DNA of 64,000 nt from Streptomyces sp. Tu 3180 (GTDB lineage: Bacteria > Actinomycetota > Actinomycetes > Streptomycetales > Streptomycetaceae). The translations under genes were made by a program, and so were the position numbers. Numbering within the stretch: position 1 is the first letter of the stretch; every line of letters starts with the position of its first letter. Below are positions 29,383-37,571 of this stretch, in pieces. The stretch covers positions 5,620,001 to 5,684,000 of the forward strand of contig NZ_WOXS01000002.1 of the NCBI RefSeq assembly GCF_009852415.1. Direction: 5' to 3'. A model generated the notes under the pieces. The model made no database searches. It had not been told where the DNA came from and was given only the letters and a program-made list of their open reading frames with translations.

Positions 29383-30231
29383 GTGGCACGCAAGCTCGCC
29401 GTCATCGGGGCCGGTCTCATGGGGTCCGGCATCGCCCAGGTCTCCGCTCAGGCGGGCTGGGACGTCGTCCTGCGCGACGTGACCGACGAGGCGCTCGCGC
29501 GGGGCACCGACGGGATCAAGGCGTCGTACGACAAGTTCGTGAGCAAGGGCAAGCTGGAGGCGCACGACGCCGACGCCGCCCTCGCCCGGATCACCGCGAC
29601 CACCGACCTGGACGCCTGCGCGGACGCGGACATCGTGGTCGAGGCCGTGTTCGAGAAGCTCGAGGTGAAGCACGAGATCTTCCGCGCCCTCGACAAGATC
29701 GTGCGCGAGGACACCGTGCTCGCCTCCAACACCTCCGCCATCCCGATCACCAAGATCGCGGCCGTGACGGAGCGCCCGGAGCGGGTCGTCGGCACCCACT
29801 TCTTCTCGCCGGTGCCGATGATGCAGCTGTGCGAACTGGTCCGCGGCTACAAGACCAGCGACGAAACCCTCGCCAGGGCCCGGGAGTTCGCCGAGTCGGT
29901 CGGCAAGACCTGCATCGTCGTCAACCGCGACGTCGCCGGCTTCGTGACCACCCGCCTCATCTGCGCCCTCGTCGTCGAGGCCGCGAAGCTGTACGAGTCG
30001 GGCGTGGCGAGCGCCGAGGACATCGACCTGGCGTGCAAGCTGGGCTTCGGCCACGCCATGGGTCCGCTGGCCACCGCCGACCTCACCGGCGTGGACATCC
30101 TGCTGCACGCCACGAGCAACATCTACACCGAGTCGCAGGACGAGAAGTTCGCCGCTCCGGAACTGATGCGCCGGATGGTTGACGCCGGTGACATCGGCCG
30201 CAAGAGCGGGCAGGGCTTCTACGAGCACTGA
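29383..30231 (+). CDS. 3-hydroxybutyryl-CoA dehydrogenase
   Basis: NAD(P)-dependent oxidoreductase interconverting acetoacetyl-CoA and 3-hydroxybutyryl-CoA. 282 residues, the length of the single-function family. The Rossmann motif is GAGLMGSGIAQVSAQAGW (about 7-24); the catalytic histidine lies in VVGTHFFSPVPMMQLCELV (about 137-155); the C-terminal helical domain has GFGHAMGPLATADLTG. GTG start at 29383. With the thiolase at 46.6 kb and IcmA it supplies butyryl- and isobutyryl-CoA metabolism, including polyketide extender units. Confidence 0.95.
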   Translation: MARKLAVIGAGLMGSGIAQVSAQAGWDVVLRDVTDEALARGTDGIKASYDKFVSKGKLEAHDADAALARITATTDLDACADADIVVEAVFEKLEVKHEIFRALDKIVREDTVLASNTSAIPITKIAAVTERPERVVGTHFFSPVPMMQLCELVRGYKTSDETLARAREFAESVGKTCIVVNRDVAGFVTTRLICALVVEAAKLYESGVASAEDIDLACKLGFGHAMGPLATADLTGVDILLHATSNIYTESQDEKFAAPELMRRMVDAGDIGRKSGQGFYEH

Positions 30232-30241
30232 CACCGTGCAC

Positions 30242-30272
30242 TCACCCCGGCGTGCATCACCCGCCGGGGTGA
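30242..30272 (+). terminator. Terminator after the dehydrogenase gene
   Basis: Perfect 11-bp stem TCACCCCGGCG (30242-30252) with CGCCGGGGTGA (30262-30272) and a 9-base loop, eleven bases after the stop. Confidence 0.8.
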
Positions 30273-30385
30273 ATTCGGTATCGGTTCGCTCACAACGGGC
30301 AACCTCCGGCACCTCCGCACAGTCAGAGGTTGCATCACCGGCATCAGCAACGCGGAGACGACAGACGCACGCACGGGGAGCGCAT

Positions 30386-30709
30386 ATGCACATCAGGGGC
30401 GACCACGCCGAGCTGGTCGTCGGGGGCCGCCTCGACGTCCGCAGCGCGGCGGACGCCCGTACGGTCCTGCACTCGGCCGTCGACGACGGGGCCGGCGACC
30501 TGGTGCTGGACCTGTCCGAACTGGACTCCTGGGACGCCACCGGACTCGGCGTGATCATGGGGGCCCACCGGCGGGCCGGCCGCTGCGGCCGGCGGCTGGT
30601 GCTGCGCGGCGTCCCGCCGCAGATGCAGCGCCTGTTGGTGGCCACCCGGCTGCACCGGATCCTGGCGATCGAGGGAGGCATCGGGGTGGACACGCTGCCC
30701 CGCGTGTGA
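30386..30709 (+). CDS. STAS-domain protein (anti-anti-sigma-like)
   Basis: Small cytoplasmic protein of 107 residues covering one STAS domain. Anti-sigma-factor antagonists are regulated by phosphorylation of the first serine in the motif D-S-S/T-G-L; here the segment is WDATGLGVIMG with Ala51 at that position and Thr52 next. So the usual switch residue is absent, unless Thr52 is used. ATG 30386 is behind GGGGAG. It is a lone gene with no anti-sigma kinase beside it. Partner unknown. Confidence 0.87.
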   Translation: MHIRGDHAELVVGGRLDVRSAADARTVLHSAVDDGAGDLVLDLSELDSWDATGLGVIMGAHRRAGRCGRRLVLRGVPPQMQRLLVATRLHRILAIEGGIGVDTLPRV

Positions 30710-31018
30710 GGTCCGTACGGGTGGGAACCGGACGAGCGGCACCGTCCGGACCGGCTCCGGCGGACCGCGTGACGCGCGCACAATCCTCACGAGACCGTGA
30801 CGTCTCGGACGGCGCGGTACCCCGGACTGTCGTGGATACTGAGCGAAGGTTTAGGGTGCGGCTGCCCGCTGCCTCGCAACCCTCGAGCGGGCCCGGACCA
30901 GAAGCGACAGCGCGGTGTGCAGCAAGGCCGGGAGGGGCTCTGGGAACTGTCGGACTCGCGGCAGACGGGAGTCCGACGACAGGACCCAGGCACACGACGC
31001 TTTTGGGGGCTAGGACCT
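30710..31018 (+). promoter_or_regulatory. 309-base non-coding region before the P-loop membrane protein gene
   Basis: No convincing gene. It contains an inverted repeat CGAGAC-N6-GTCTCG (30790-30807), possible -10 boxes GATACT (30835-30840) and TAGGGT (30852-30857), and a perfect 9-bp hairpin GTCGGACTC-N11-GAGTCCGAC (30949-30977) about 40 bases before the next start. Promoter and structured leader are likely. Confidence 0.45.
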
Positions 31019-33535
31019 ATGGACCCGAACAGCCGGGGACCCGAGGAGTACGGCCAGGACGGTGACGGTCACGCGCCGCGCCAGCGCCCTCCCAGGGAAT
31101 CCCTCACTTCCGACTTCGGACAGCACGCACCGGCGCTCGCCCGCACGGTGCAACTCGTGTCCGGCGACTTCCTGCTCACCGTCAACCCCGTCGACGGCAG
31201 CGAGATCGAGCCCTGCCCGCCCGCCGAACGGCCCGCCCGCCCCGCCAAACTCGACGAGACCGGGCGCGCCGAGGTCGAGCGGGCCGCCAGGCCGGCCGTC
31301 CCGCCCGGACCGGCGCAGCCCACGCTGCCGCTGCTGGCCCGTGAGGACGAGCGCGAGAAGCTGGTCCGGCTGCTCGCCCGCGGCCGCTCCGTGCGCCTCA
31401 CCGGCCCCGCCGGCTCCGGCCGCACCCGGCTCCTCGACGTCGTCGCCGGGGACTGCGCGGACCTCGCCCCCGACGGCGTCGTCCGGCTGAACGGCCACCG
31501 CCGCTCGGCCGACGACCTGCTGTACGACCTGTTCTATGCCGTCCACGACGCCCCGCTGTACCGCCCGGACCGGGACGAACTGGTCGAGCACGTCCGTGAG
31601 ATCGGCGCCGTCGTCGTCCTCGACGACCTCGAGTTCGGCGGCGCCGCCCTCGACGAGCTGCTGGACGCCACCCCCGAGTGCGCCTTCCTGTTCGGCACCA
31701 CCCCGGACGTGCCCGACCCGTCCGCCGACTCCGGCGTCGAGGAGGTGACCCTCGACGGGCTCGACCGGGCGGCCGGCCTGGAGCTGCTGGAGCACGCCGT
31801 CGGCCGCGGCCTCACCGAGGACGAGCGGAACTGGGCCGGCGACCTCTGGTTCGAGTCCGAGGGCCTGCCGCTGCGCTTCGTCCAGGCCGGTGCCCTGCTG
31901 CGGCAGCGCGACCGGCTGCGGGCCGGCGCCGGCGCCGTCGACGAGTTCGGCGTCTTCGAGGACGTCCGGCCGGACGCGCCGCCGTACGACGCGGTCGACG
32001 CCGTCGAGGTGCCGCTGCCCTCGCTCGGCGAGGCCGCCGCCCCCGCTCCGCTGCTCGCCTCCCGGCTCAGCGCCTCCGCCCGCGCCACCCTGCGGTTCGC
32101 CGTCGCGCTCGGCGGCGAGGTGCCCCACCAGGCGCATCTGCCCGCCCTGGTGGGCGACACCCACGCCGACGCCGCGCTCGGCGAACTGGCCGCCTGCGGA
32201 CTGGTCTCCCCGGCCGGCTCCCGCTACCGGCTCGCCGCCGGTGTGCCGGCCCAGCTGGAGGCCGCCGGATACGCCGACGAGGCCGAGGCCCAGGCCCGTG
32301 CCGCCGCCCGGCACTACGCCTGGTGGGCCGGGCACCCCTCGGTGACCCCGGAGCGGGTGTGCGCCGAGGCCGACGCGGTGCTCACCGCGCTCGCCGTGCT
32401 GTCGCCGCTCACCACGGCCACCACCGAGGACGAGCCGAACACGGTCGTGCAGCTGGCCCGTGCCGCCGCGCCCGCGTTCGCCGCGGGCCTGCACTGGAGC
32501 GCCTGGGAGAAGGCGCTGCGGGCCGGCGCGGAGGCCGCCCGGCTCGCCGGGGACGTGCCGGAACAGGCCTACTTCCACCACGAGCTCGGCGTCCTCGCCC
32601 TGTGCGCGGGACAGCTCGACCGGTCGCGCGCCGAACTGGAGGCGTCCATCGGCCTGCGCGGCGCCCTCGCCGACAAGCGCGGCACCGTCGCCGGCCGCCG
32701 CGCGCTGGCCCTGGTCGCCGACCGCTCCGGAACCCCGCTGGCACTCGCGCCGACCGCGGGGGAGGAGGTGCCCGAGGCCCACGTCGAGGAGTCGGCCCCG
32801 CCGCCCCGCGGGGTGCCGACGGCCTTCCCGGACCTCCAGCCGCCCACCGACACCCCCCTGGTCGTCCACCGCACCGCGCCCGCGTCCGCGCCGCGGGGCA
32901 GGACGGGCGGCGGGCTGAAGAGCCTGGCCCGGCGCAACCTCGTGGCGGCCGGCGCGGGCGCGCTGCTCGTCGCCGTGCTGGGCACCGTGGTCACCCTCGG
33001 CGCCACGTCGGACAACGACGCCGGCAGCCCGTCGGACAACGTCGGCGTCAACCCGTCGGCGAGCCAGGGCGTCGACGACGGCAGCCTGGGCGCCGACCCG
33101 GCGGCCGAGGAGGGCGGCGACACCGGCGAGGCCACCAGCCGGCCGACCGACCCGGGCCCGGACGGCACCCCGGGCACCTCCGACGACCCGACGCCGACGG
33201 CCACCGGGTCGGACGAGCCGTCGGACGGGCCGAGCGGTACGAAGGAACCGGACGGTCCGACGAAGACGCCGAAGCCGACGGAGACCACCGAACCGCCCAC
33301 CACCAAGCCTCCGACGTCCAAGCCGCCCACGTCCCAGCCCCCGACGTCCCAGCCTCCGACGTCCCAGCCGCCCACGTCCTCGGAGCCGCCCGCCTCCAGC
33401 GAGCCCCCGCCGCCGTCCACCAGCGACACCGCCGGCGGCCCCACCTCGTCCTCCCCCGTGGCGACGAGCAGCACGGCGAGCGCCCCGCAGAGCTCCGACG
33501 CGGGTACGTCCGGCGGTTCGGAGACGGTGATCTGA
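31019..33535 (+). CDS. Membrane-anchored P-loop ATP-binding protein with Pro/Thr/Ser-rich tail
   Basis: 838 residues, no enzyme family I can name. Near residues 129-136 is a Walker A-like GPAGSGRT in which the usual Lys is Arg135; a Walker B-like VVVLDDLEF lies at about 198-206. Helical repeat-like sequence typical of STAND/AfsR-type ATPases follows (about 330-570), including YFHHELGVLALCAGQLDRSRAELEAS. A single transmembrane helix is predicted at about 640-662, and the last 175 residues are Pro/Thr/Ser/Asp-rich and probably outside the cell. ATG start at 31019. A strong hairpin follows. It could link a cytoplasmic NTPase to the cell wall; that is inference. Confidence 0.82.
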   Translation: MDPNSRGPEEYGQDGDGHAPRQRPPRESLTSDFGQHAPALARTVQLVSGDFLLTVNPVDGSEIEPCPPAERPARPAKLDETGRAEVERAARPAVPPGPAQPTLPLLAREDEREKLVRLLARGRSVRLTGPAGSGRTRLLDVVAGDCADLAPDGVVRLNGHRRSADDLLYDLFYAVHDAPLYRPDRDELVEHVREIGAVVVLDDLEFGGAALDELLDATPECAFLFGTTPDVPDPSADSGVEEVTLDGLDRAAGLELLEHAVGRGLTEDERNWAGDLWFESEGLPLRFVQAGALLRQRDRLRAGAGAVDEFGVFEDVRPDAPPYDAVDAVEVPLPSLGEAAAPAPLLASRLSASARATLRFAVALGGEVPHQAHLPALVGDTHADAALGELAACGLVSPAGSRYRLAAGVPAQLEAAGYADEAEAQARAAARHYAWWAGHPSVTPERVCAEADAVLTALAVLSPLTTATTEDEPNTVVQLARAAAPAFAAGLHWSAWEKALRAGAEAARLAGDVPEQAYFHHELGVLALCAGQLDRSRAELEASIGLRGALADKRGTVAGRRALALVADRSGTPLALAPTAGEEVPEAHVEESAPPPRGVPTAFPDLQPPTDTPLVVHRTAPASAPRGRTGGGLKSLARRNLVAAGAGALLVAVLGTVVTLGATSDNDAGSPSDNVGVNPSASQGVDDGSLGADPAAEEGGDTGEATSRPTDPGPDGTPGTSDDPTPTATGSDEPSDGPSGTKEPDGPTKTPKPTETTEPPTTKPPTSKPPTSQPPTSQPPTSQPPTSSEPPASSEPPPPSTSDTAGGPTSSSPVATSSTASAPQSSDAGTSGGSETVI
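33311..33370 (+). repeat. 15-bp tandem repeats coding the PPTSx tail
   Basis: Four head-to-tail 15-bp units of the type CCGACGTCCCAGCCT, encoding PPTSK/PPTSQ repeats in the extracytoplasmic tail of the P-loop membrane protein. Degenerate copies flank the block. Confidence 0.8.
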
Positions 33536-33550
33536 CACACCGGCACACGT

Positions 33551-33582
33551 GAGGGCCGGGTTCCCGACGGAACCCGGCCCTC
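33551..33582. terminator. Bidirectional terminator
   Basis: Perfect 14-bp stem GAGGGCCGGGTTCC with GGAACCCGGCCCTC and a CGAC loop, between the convergent P-loop protein gene and nucS. Confidence 0.85.
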
Positions 33583-33612
33583 GTGTCCTGTCGCGGCGCC
33601 GCCCGGAGCGGG

Positions 33613-34284
33613 TCAGAACAGCCGCAGCTTGTCGTCCTCGATGCCCCGCAGCGCGTCGTAGTCGAGGACCTGGCAGCCGATGCCCCGGTCCGTGGCGAGC
33701 ACGCGGGCCTGCGGCTTGATCTCCTGGGCGGCGAAGATGCCGCGCACCGGGGCGAGATGGGGATCGCGGTTCAGCAGCTCCAGGTAGCGGGTGAGCTGTT
33801 CCACGCCGTCGATCTCGCCGCGTCGCTTGATCTCCACTGCCACGGTCCGTCCCTCGGCGTCCCGGCACAGGATGTCGACGGGGCCGATGGCGGTCATGTA
33901 CTCGCGGCGGATGAGGGTGTAGCCCTCGCCGAGGGTCTCGATGCGGTCGGCGAGCAGCTCCTGGAGGTGCGCTTCCACGCCGTCCTTGATCAGGCCGGGA
34001 TCGACGCCCAGTTCGTGCGAGGAGTCGTGGAGGATCTCCTCCATCGTGATGATGAGTTTCTCGCCCGCCTTGTTGACGACGGTCCAGACGCCCTCCTCCT
34101 CGCCGGTGCCCTCCTTGAGGGTGCAGGGCGGCGACATCCAGTTCAGGGGCTTGTAGGCCCGGTCGTCGGCGTGGATCGAGACGCTGCCGTCCGCCTTGAC
34201 CAGGATCAGACGGGGGGCCGGGGGCAGGTGGGCGGTGAGCCGTCCGGCGTAGTCCACGGAGCAGCGGGCAATGACGAGACGCAT
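33613..34284 (-). CDS. nucS: Mismatch-specific endonuclease NucS (EndoMS)
   Basis: Endonuclease giving actinobacteria and archaea their non-MutS/MutL mismatch repair; cuts both strands at mismatches together with the sliding clamp. 223 residues: an N-terminal dimerisation/DNA-binding domain (MRLVIARCSVDYAGRLTAHL) and a RecB-like nuclease domain with the PD-(D/E)xK residues in GPVDILC and VAVEIKRRGEIDG (about 148-180). The C-terminus ends DDKLRLF, possibly the clamp-binding motif. I start at ATG 34284; a TTG three codons earlier is possible. Confidence 0.95.
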   Translation of the reverse strand: MRLVIARCSVDYAGRLTAHLPPAPRLILVKADGSVSIHADDRAYKPLNWMSPPCTLKEGTGEEEGVWTVVNKAGEKLIITMEEILHDSSHELGVDPGLIKDGVEAHLQELLADRIETLGEGYTLIRREYMTAIGPVDILCRDAEGRTVAVEIKRRGEIDGVEQLTRYLELLNRDPHLAPVRGIFAAQEIKPQARVLATDRGIGCQVLDYDALRGIEDDKLRLF

Positions 34285-34572
34285 GGTCGGCAACGCTACT
34301 CGACCGGTCCGCCTCGGCGCGATTCGCCCTCATGACGGCCTCGTGGGCCCCACGAGGCGCGTCCTGTATCTCCTGGAAAACGCGTGTTCGGCGATGGCCG
34401 ATTACCGGCCCACAGGAAGTTCCGCATCCACGCATTCTCCTGGTGCCGTCACGGTCCGTTGCTTACGGTATTGAACGGGAGGTCGCGAGGTGTGTACGCA
34501 GCGTGTTCGATATCGCGGACTCCCCTATCTGTCAGGCAACCCCTGCTCGTCGGGGGTGCGAGAGGAGAACCC

Positions 34573-34965
34573 ATGTCGCTCGACGTCTCACCGGCCCTAC
34601 TCGAACAGGCCGAGCGAGGCGAGGTCGACGAAGCTGAATTCGTCGACTGCGTCCGGACCTCCCTGCCCTATGCGTGGGAGATGATCAGCTCCCTGGTGGC
34701 CCAGCTGAAGGTGGACGGCGGACCCTTCGCCGACAACCAGACGCCCCCGCCGGACGAGCAGGCACGCGGCCAGCTGCTGCGTGCGCTAGCGAGTGACGCG
34801 ATACGCGGCGCGCTGCAACGGCACTTCGGTGTTCGGCTGGCCTTCCAGAACTGCCACCGGGTGGCCGTGTTCCCGCTTGACTCCTCGGTCGACGAGACGC
34901 TGGCCCGCTTCACCTCGGTCCGCAGTCAGCTGCTGAACCAGTCGCCGGAACTGCGCGACTGCTGA
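34573..34965 (+). CDS. SCO5389-family conserved protein, unknown function
   Basis: 130-residue cytoplasmic protein, strongly conserved in streptomycetes as I remember it (beginning MSLDVSPALLEQAERGEVDE). A central segment carries LPYAWEMISSLVAQL, a helix that may bind a partner; the C-terminal part has RFTSVRSQLLNQSPELRDC ending in Cys. No catalytic motif or membrane helix. ATG 34573 follows GAGAGGAG. It is divergent from nucS, with 288 bases between the starts that hold no gene I can recognise. Confidence 0.82.
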   Translation: MSLDVSPALLEQAERGEVDEAEFVDCVRTSLPYAWEMISSLVAQLKVDGGPFADNQTPPPDEQARGQLLRALASDAIRGALQRHFGVRLAFQNCHRVAVFPLDSSVDETLARFTSVRSQLLNQSPELRDC

Positions 34966-35048
34966 CGCTCTGTCGTTTGCTTGCCGCTCCGTACGCGGGA
35001 GGTGCAGTTCGTACCGGGGCGGCAAGCCTTCCGCGGGACCCGGCTCGC

Positions 35049-36077
35049 TCAGCCGAGCTGGGACAGTACCTCGGCCCCGAGCCGCCGTACGTTCTCCTCG
35101 GTCGCCGCCAGATCGCCGGAACCCTCGACGAGCAGGGCGAAACGGGAGATGCCGGTGCGCTCGCTGGTCGCGGCGAGCCGGTCGGCGCACAGCCGCGGCG
35201 TGCCCACCGGGTGCAGCTCGCAGAGCAGTTCGGTGTACGCCAGCGGGTCGCGCATCTGCCGTTTCCGGCCGTCCACCGTGACGTGCGCCTCGAGCCCCTG
35301 GCGCAGCCAGCCCGGCATCACCTTCGTCAGCGTCTCCACCGCGTCCGTGCGCCGGTCCGCGATCTGGCAGACACCGGCCGAGACGTGTGCGGCACGGTGG
35401 ACCTCCGGGGCCGGCCGCCCGCACGCGCGCGCGTGCCGCTGCCACAGGGCGACCATCTCGGCCTTCTCCTCGTCCCCGACGTGCATCCCGAGCAGCATCG
35501 GCAGCCCGCGCTCGGCGGCCAGCCGCACGCTCGCCGGGGAGGTGCAGGCGACCACGACCTCGGGGCCCTCGGTCTCGGTGAGGGACTCCGACGGGCGCGG
35601 CACGACCGGGACCTCACGGAAGGCGAAGCGCTCGCCGGCGGTCCCGACGGAGGGCTCGCGCAGCCAGCGCAGCAGCAGATCGAGTGATTCCGGGAACCCC
35701 TTCTCGTACGCCTCCAGACCGGCCCCGAACACCTCCAGGTCGACCCACGGCCCGCCGCGCCCGACGCCCAGCGAGAACCGTCCGCCGCTGGTGATGTGCA
35801 GCAGCGCGGCCTGCTCGCCGAGCGCCACGGGATGGGTGGTGGGCAGCACGCTCACCGCCGTGCCGACCCGCAGGCGGCGGGTGCGGCCGAGCAGTAACGC
35901 GGCCAGGGTGACGGCCGACGGGCAGGTGCCGTACGGCACGAAGTGGTGCTCGGCCAGCCAGACCGTGTCGAGCCCCGCCTCCTCGGCCACCTCGGCCGAG
36001 CGGACCGCGCGGTGCAGCGCCTCCCCCTCGCCCTGCCCGGGGAACTGGGCGGCCAACACGAAACTTCCAACGCGCAT
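35049..36077 (-). CDS. LLM-class flavin-dependent oxidoreductase
   Basis: Luciferase-like FMN or F420 oxidoreductase of 342 residues. The bacterial luciferase fold is clear from VGSFVLAAQFPGQGEGEAL, then AGLDTVWLAEHHFVPYG (with the typical AEHHF) and TSGGRFSLGVGRGGPWVDLEVFG. The substrate is not visible. Start ATG 36077 with AGGAAAG before it. The long open frame upstream is not coding. It stands alone between the SCO5389-family gene and a small zinc-motif protein gene. Confidence 0.9.
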   Translation of the reverse strand: MRVGSFVLAAQFPGQGEGEALHRAVRSAEVAEEAGLDTVWLAEHHFVPYGTCPSAVTLAALLLGRTRRLRVGTAVSVLPTTHPVALGEQAALLHITSGGRFSLGVGRGGPWVDLEVFGAGLEAYEKGFPESLDLLLRWLREPSVGTAGERFAFREVPVVPRPSESLTETEGPEVVVACTSPASVRLAAERGLPMLLGMHVGDEEKAEMVALWQRHARACGRPAPEVHRAAHVSAGVCQIADRRTDAVETLTKVMPGWLRQGLEAHVTVDGRKRQMRDPLAYTELLCELHPVGTPRLCADRLAATSERTGISRFALLVEGSGDLAATEENVRRLGAEVLSQLG

Positions 36078-36317
36078 TGCTTTCCTGCTTCCTTGGCCCC
36101 GACGCGGAGCTCCCCCACAGGGCATAACCGTCCGACACGTGCCGAGGACACGGCCGGGCGGAGGGCTTTGCGGATTGTCTGCAGAATGCGCCGCTCGGAA
36201 GGGTGCCGCCGCGTCGTGGAGGGGACTTGTGAGGTTCGGTGGCGTACGCCTGCCCCTGCACGCGCCGCGTAGGCTGGAAGCGGCCCCCGCATCCCGTACA
36301 GCCCCGTGAGGTGTTCC

Positions 36318-36650
36318 GTGTCCCCGCGTCGCAACCGACCCAAGGGAGCCGGTTCGTCCGGCCGCAGCGCCGAGGAGGACCGTTCCGGCCGCTACGGCGG
36401 CTGGCAGTCCACGGAGAGCTGGCAGGGCGAGGAGTGGAGCGTACGGCACGTGGCGGGGGCCAGCGCCCAGGGCAAGGCCTACCGCTGCCCCGGCTGCGAC
36501 CAGTTGATCCCGGACGGGGTGCCGCACGTGGTGGCCTGGCCGGAGCACTCGGGCGTCGACGAGCGCCGGCACTGGCACAAGGCGTGCTGGAACGCGAAGG
36601 ACCGCCGCACCACGCGGGTGCAGCGGTCCCGTAACGCGCCGAGGTTCTGA
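36318..36650 (+). CDS. Small basic protein with a Cys/His zinc-type motif
   Basis: 110 residues from GTG 36318 (GAGG six bases upstream; a GTG at 36306 is less well placed). An Arg/Lys-rich N-terminus is followed by YRCPGCDQLIPDGVPHVV and HWHKACW, which give a C-x2-C ... H ... H-x-H-x3-C set able to bind zinc. The C-terminus is basic (RTTRVQRSRNAPRF). Such proteins are often listed as ATP/GTP-binding without support; I see no P-loop. Nucleic-acid binding is a guess. Confidence 0.78.
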   Translation: MSPRRNRPKGAGSSGRSAEEDRSGRYGGWQSTESWQGEEWSVRHVAGASAQGKAYRCPGCDQLIPDGVPHVVAWPEHSGVDERRHWHKACWNAKDRRTTRVQRSRNAPRF

Positions 36651-36677
36651 CCGGGGCCGGGAGGCCGGCGGGGTCCG

Positions 36678-37571
36678 TCAGACGTCCCGCTTCTCCAGCA
36701 GGGCGAAGGCGGCGCCCAGCGTCACGGCGGTGACGCCGAGCATGATCCACAGCGGGTCCCAGCCGGACGGTCCGGAATCGCTCAGGGAGTTGGCGTAGAA
36801 GATGCTCATCTGGTTCGGGATGGAGTACTCGAACAGCGCCTGCTGAACGTCCTGCAGCGAGGACGAGAACATGAACAGCGCGATCACCAGCGGGGCGAGC
36901 ACGGCACCGATCATGATGGTGATGGCGCCCGCCGAGTGCCGGATGATCGAGCCGACGGCCAGCGAGAGCATGCCGAGCAGGGCGAGGTAGAGCGAGATGC
37001 CGACCGTGCCCTTCAGCCACTCCTCGCCCGAGGGCTCCTTCGTGCCGTTGCCCTCCAGCAGCGCCACGTGCGCGAAGCCGATGAGCGTGGCGGACACCAG
37101 GGTCACCACGAAGGCGACCAGGAAGAACACCACGGCCTTCGCCGCGAGGACCCGCGCGCGCGAGGGACAGGCGACCGTCGTGGTGCGGATCATGCCGGTG
37201 CCGTACTCCGAGGCCGTGGTCAGCACGCCCAGCGTCATGAGGCACATGCTGCCCAGCAGCAGCCCGAAGAAGCCCAGTCCCAGCGGGCTCTCCCCGCCCA
37301 GGTCGGCGTCCTGGCCGGACACGACCAGGCCGGTCAGCAGGCCGATGCCGACCACGAGCAGCACGAACACGCCCAGCGTCCACATCGTGGAGCGCACCGA
37401 CCTGATCTTCGTCCACTCGGAGGCGATCGCGTGCCCGAGGTGCGTGCGCACCACCGGGATCGGCGAGGTGTAACCGGGGCCCGCCGGGCCGGAGGCGGGA
37501 GAGGCGGAACCGGGCGCCGCCTGCCATGCGGGTGCGGCGGTCTGCGGCATCGGGGGCTGGGGCGTGCTCAT
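36678..37571 (-). CDS. ABC-2 type transporter permease (pair 1)
   Basis: 297-residue membrane protein. A Pro/Ala-rich cytoplasmic N-terminus of about 45 residues is followed by EWTKIRSVRSTMWTLG and six transmembrane helices, with ASEYGTGMIRTTTVACPSR between helices 2 and 3, a pattern of the ABC-2 membrane family with an EWTK start. The ATG overlaps the ATPase stop (ATGA). Paralogous to the permease at 38938-39708: both share EWTKIRS..ST.WTL and S/NEY.TGMIRT. Substrate unknown. Confidence 0.9.
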   Translation of the reverse strand: MSTPQPPMPQTAAPAWQAAPGSASPASGPAGPGYTSPIPVVRTHLGHAIASEWTKIRSVRSTMWTLGVFVLLVVGIGLLTGLVVSGQDADLGGESPLGLGFFGLLLGSMCLMTLGVLTTASEYGTGMIRTTTVACPSRARVLAAKAVVFFLVAFVVTLVSATLIGFAHVALLEGNGTKEPSGEEWLKGTVGISLYLALLGMLSLAVGSIIRHSAGAITIMIGAVLAPLVIALFMFSSSLQDVQQALFEYSIPNQMSIFYANSLSDSGPSGWDPLWIMLGVTAVTLGAAFALLEKRDV

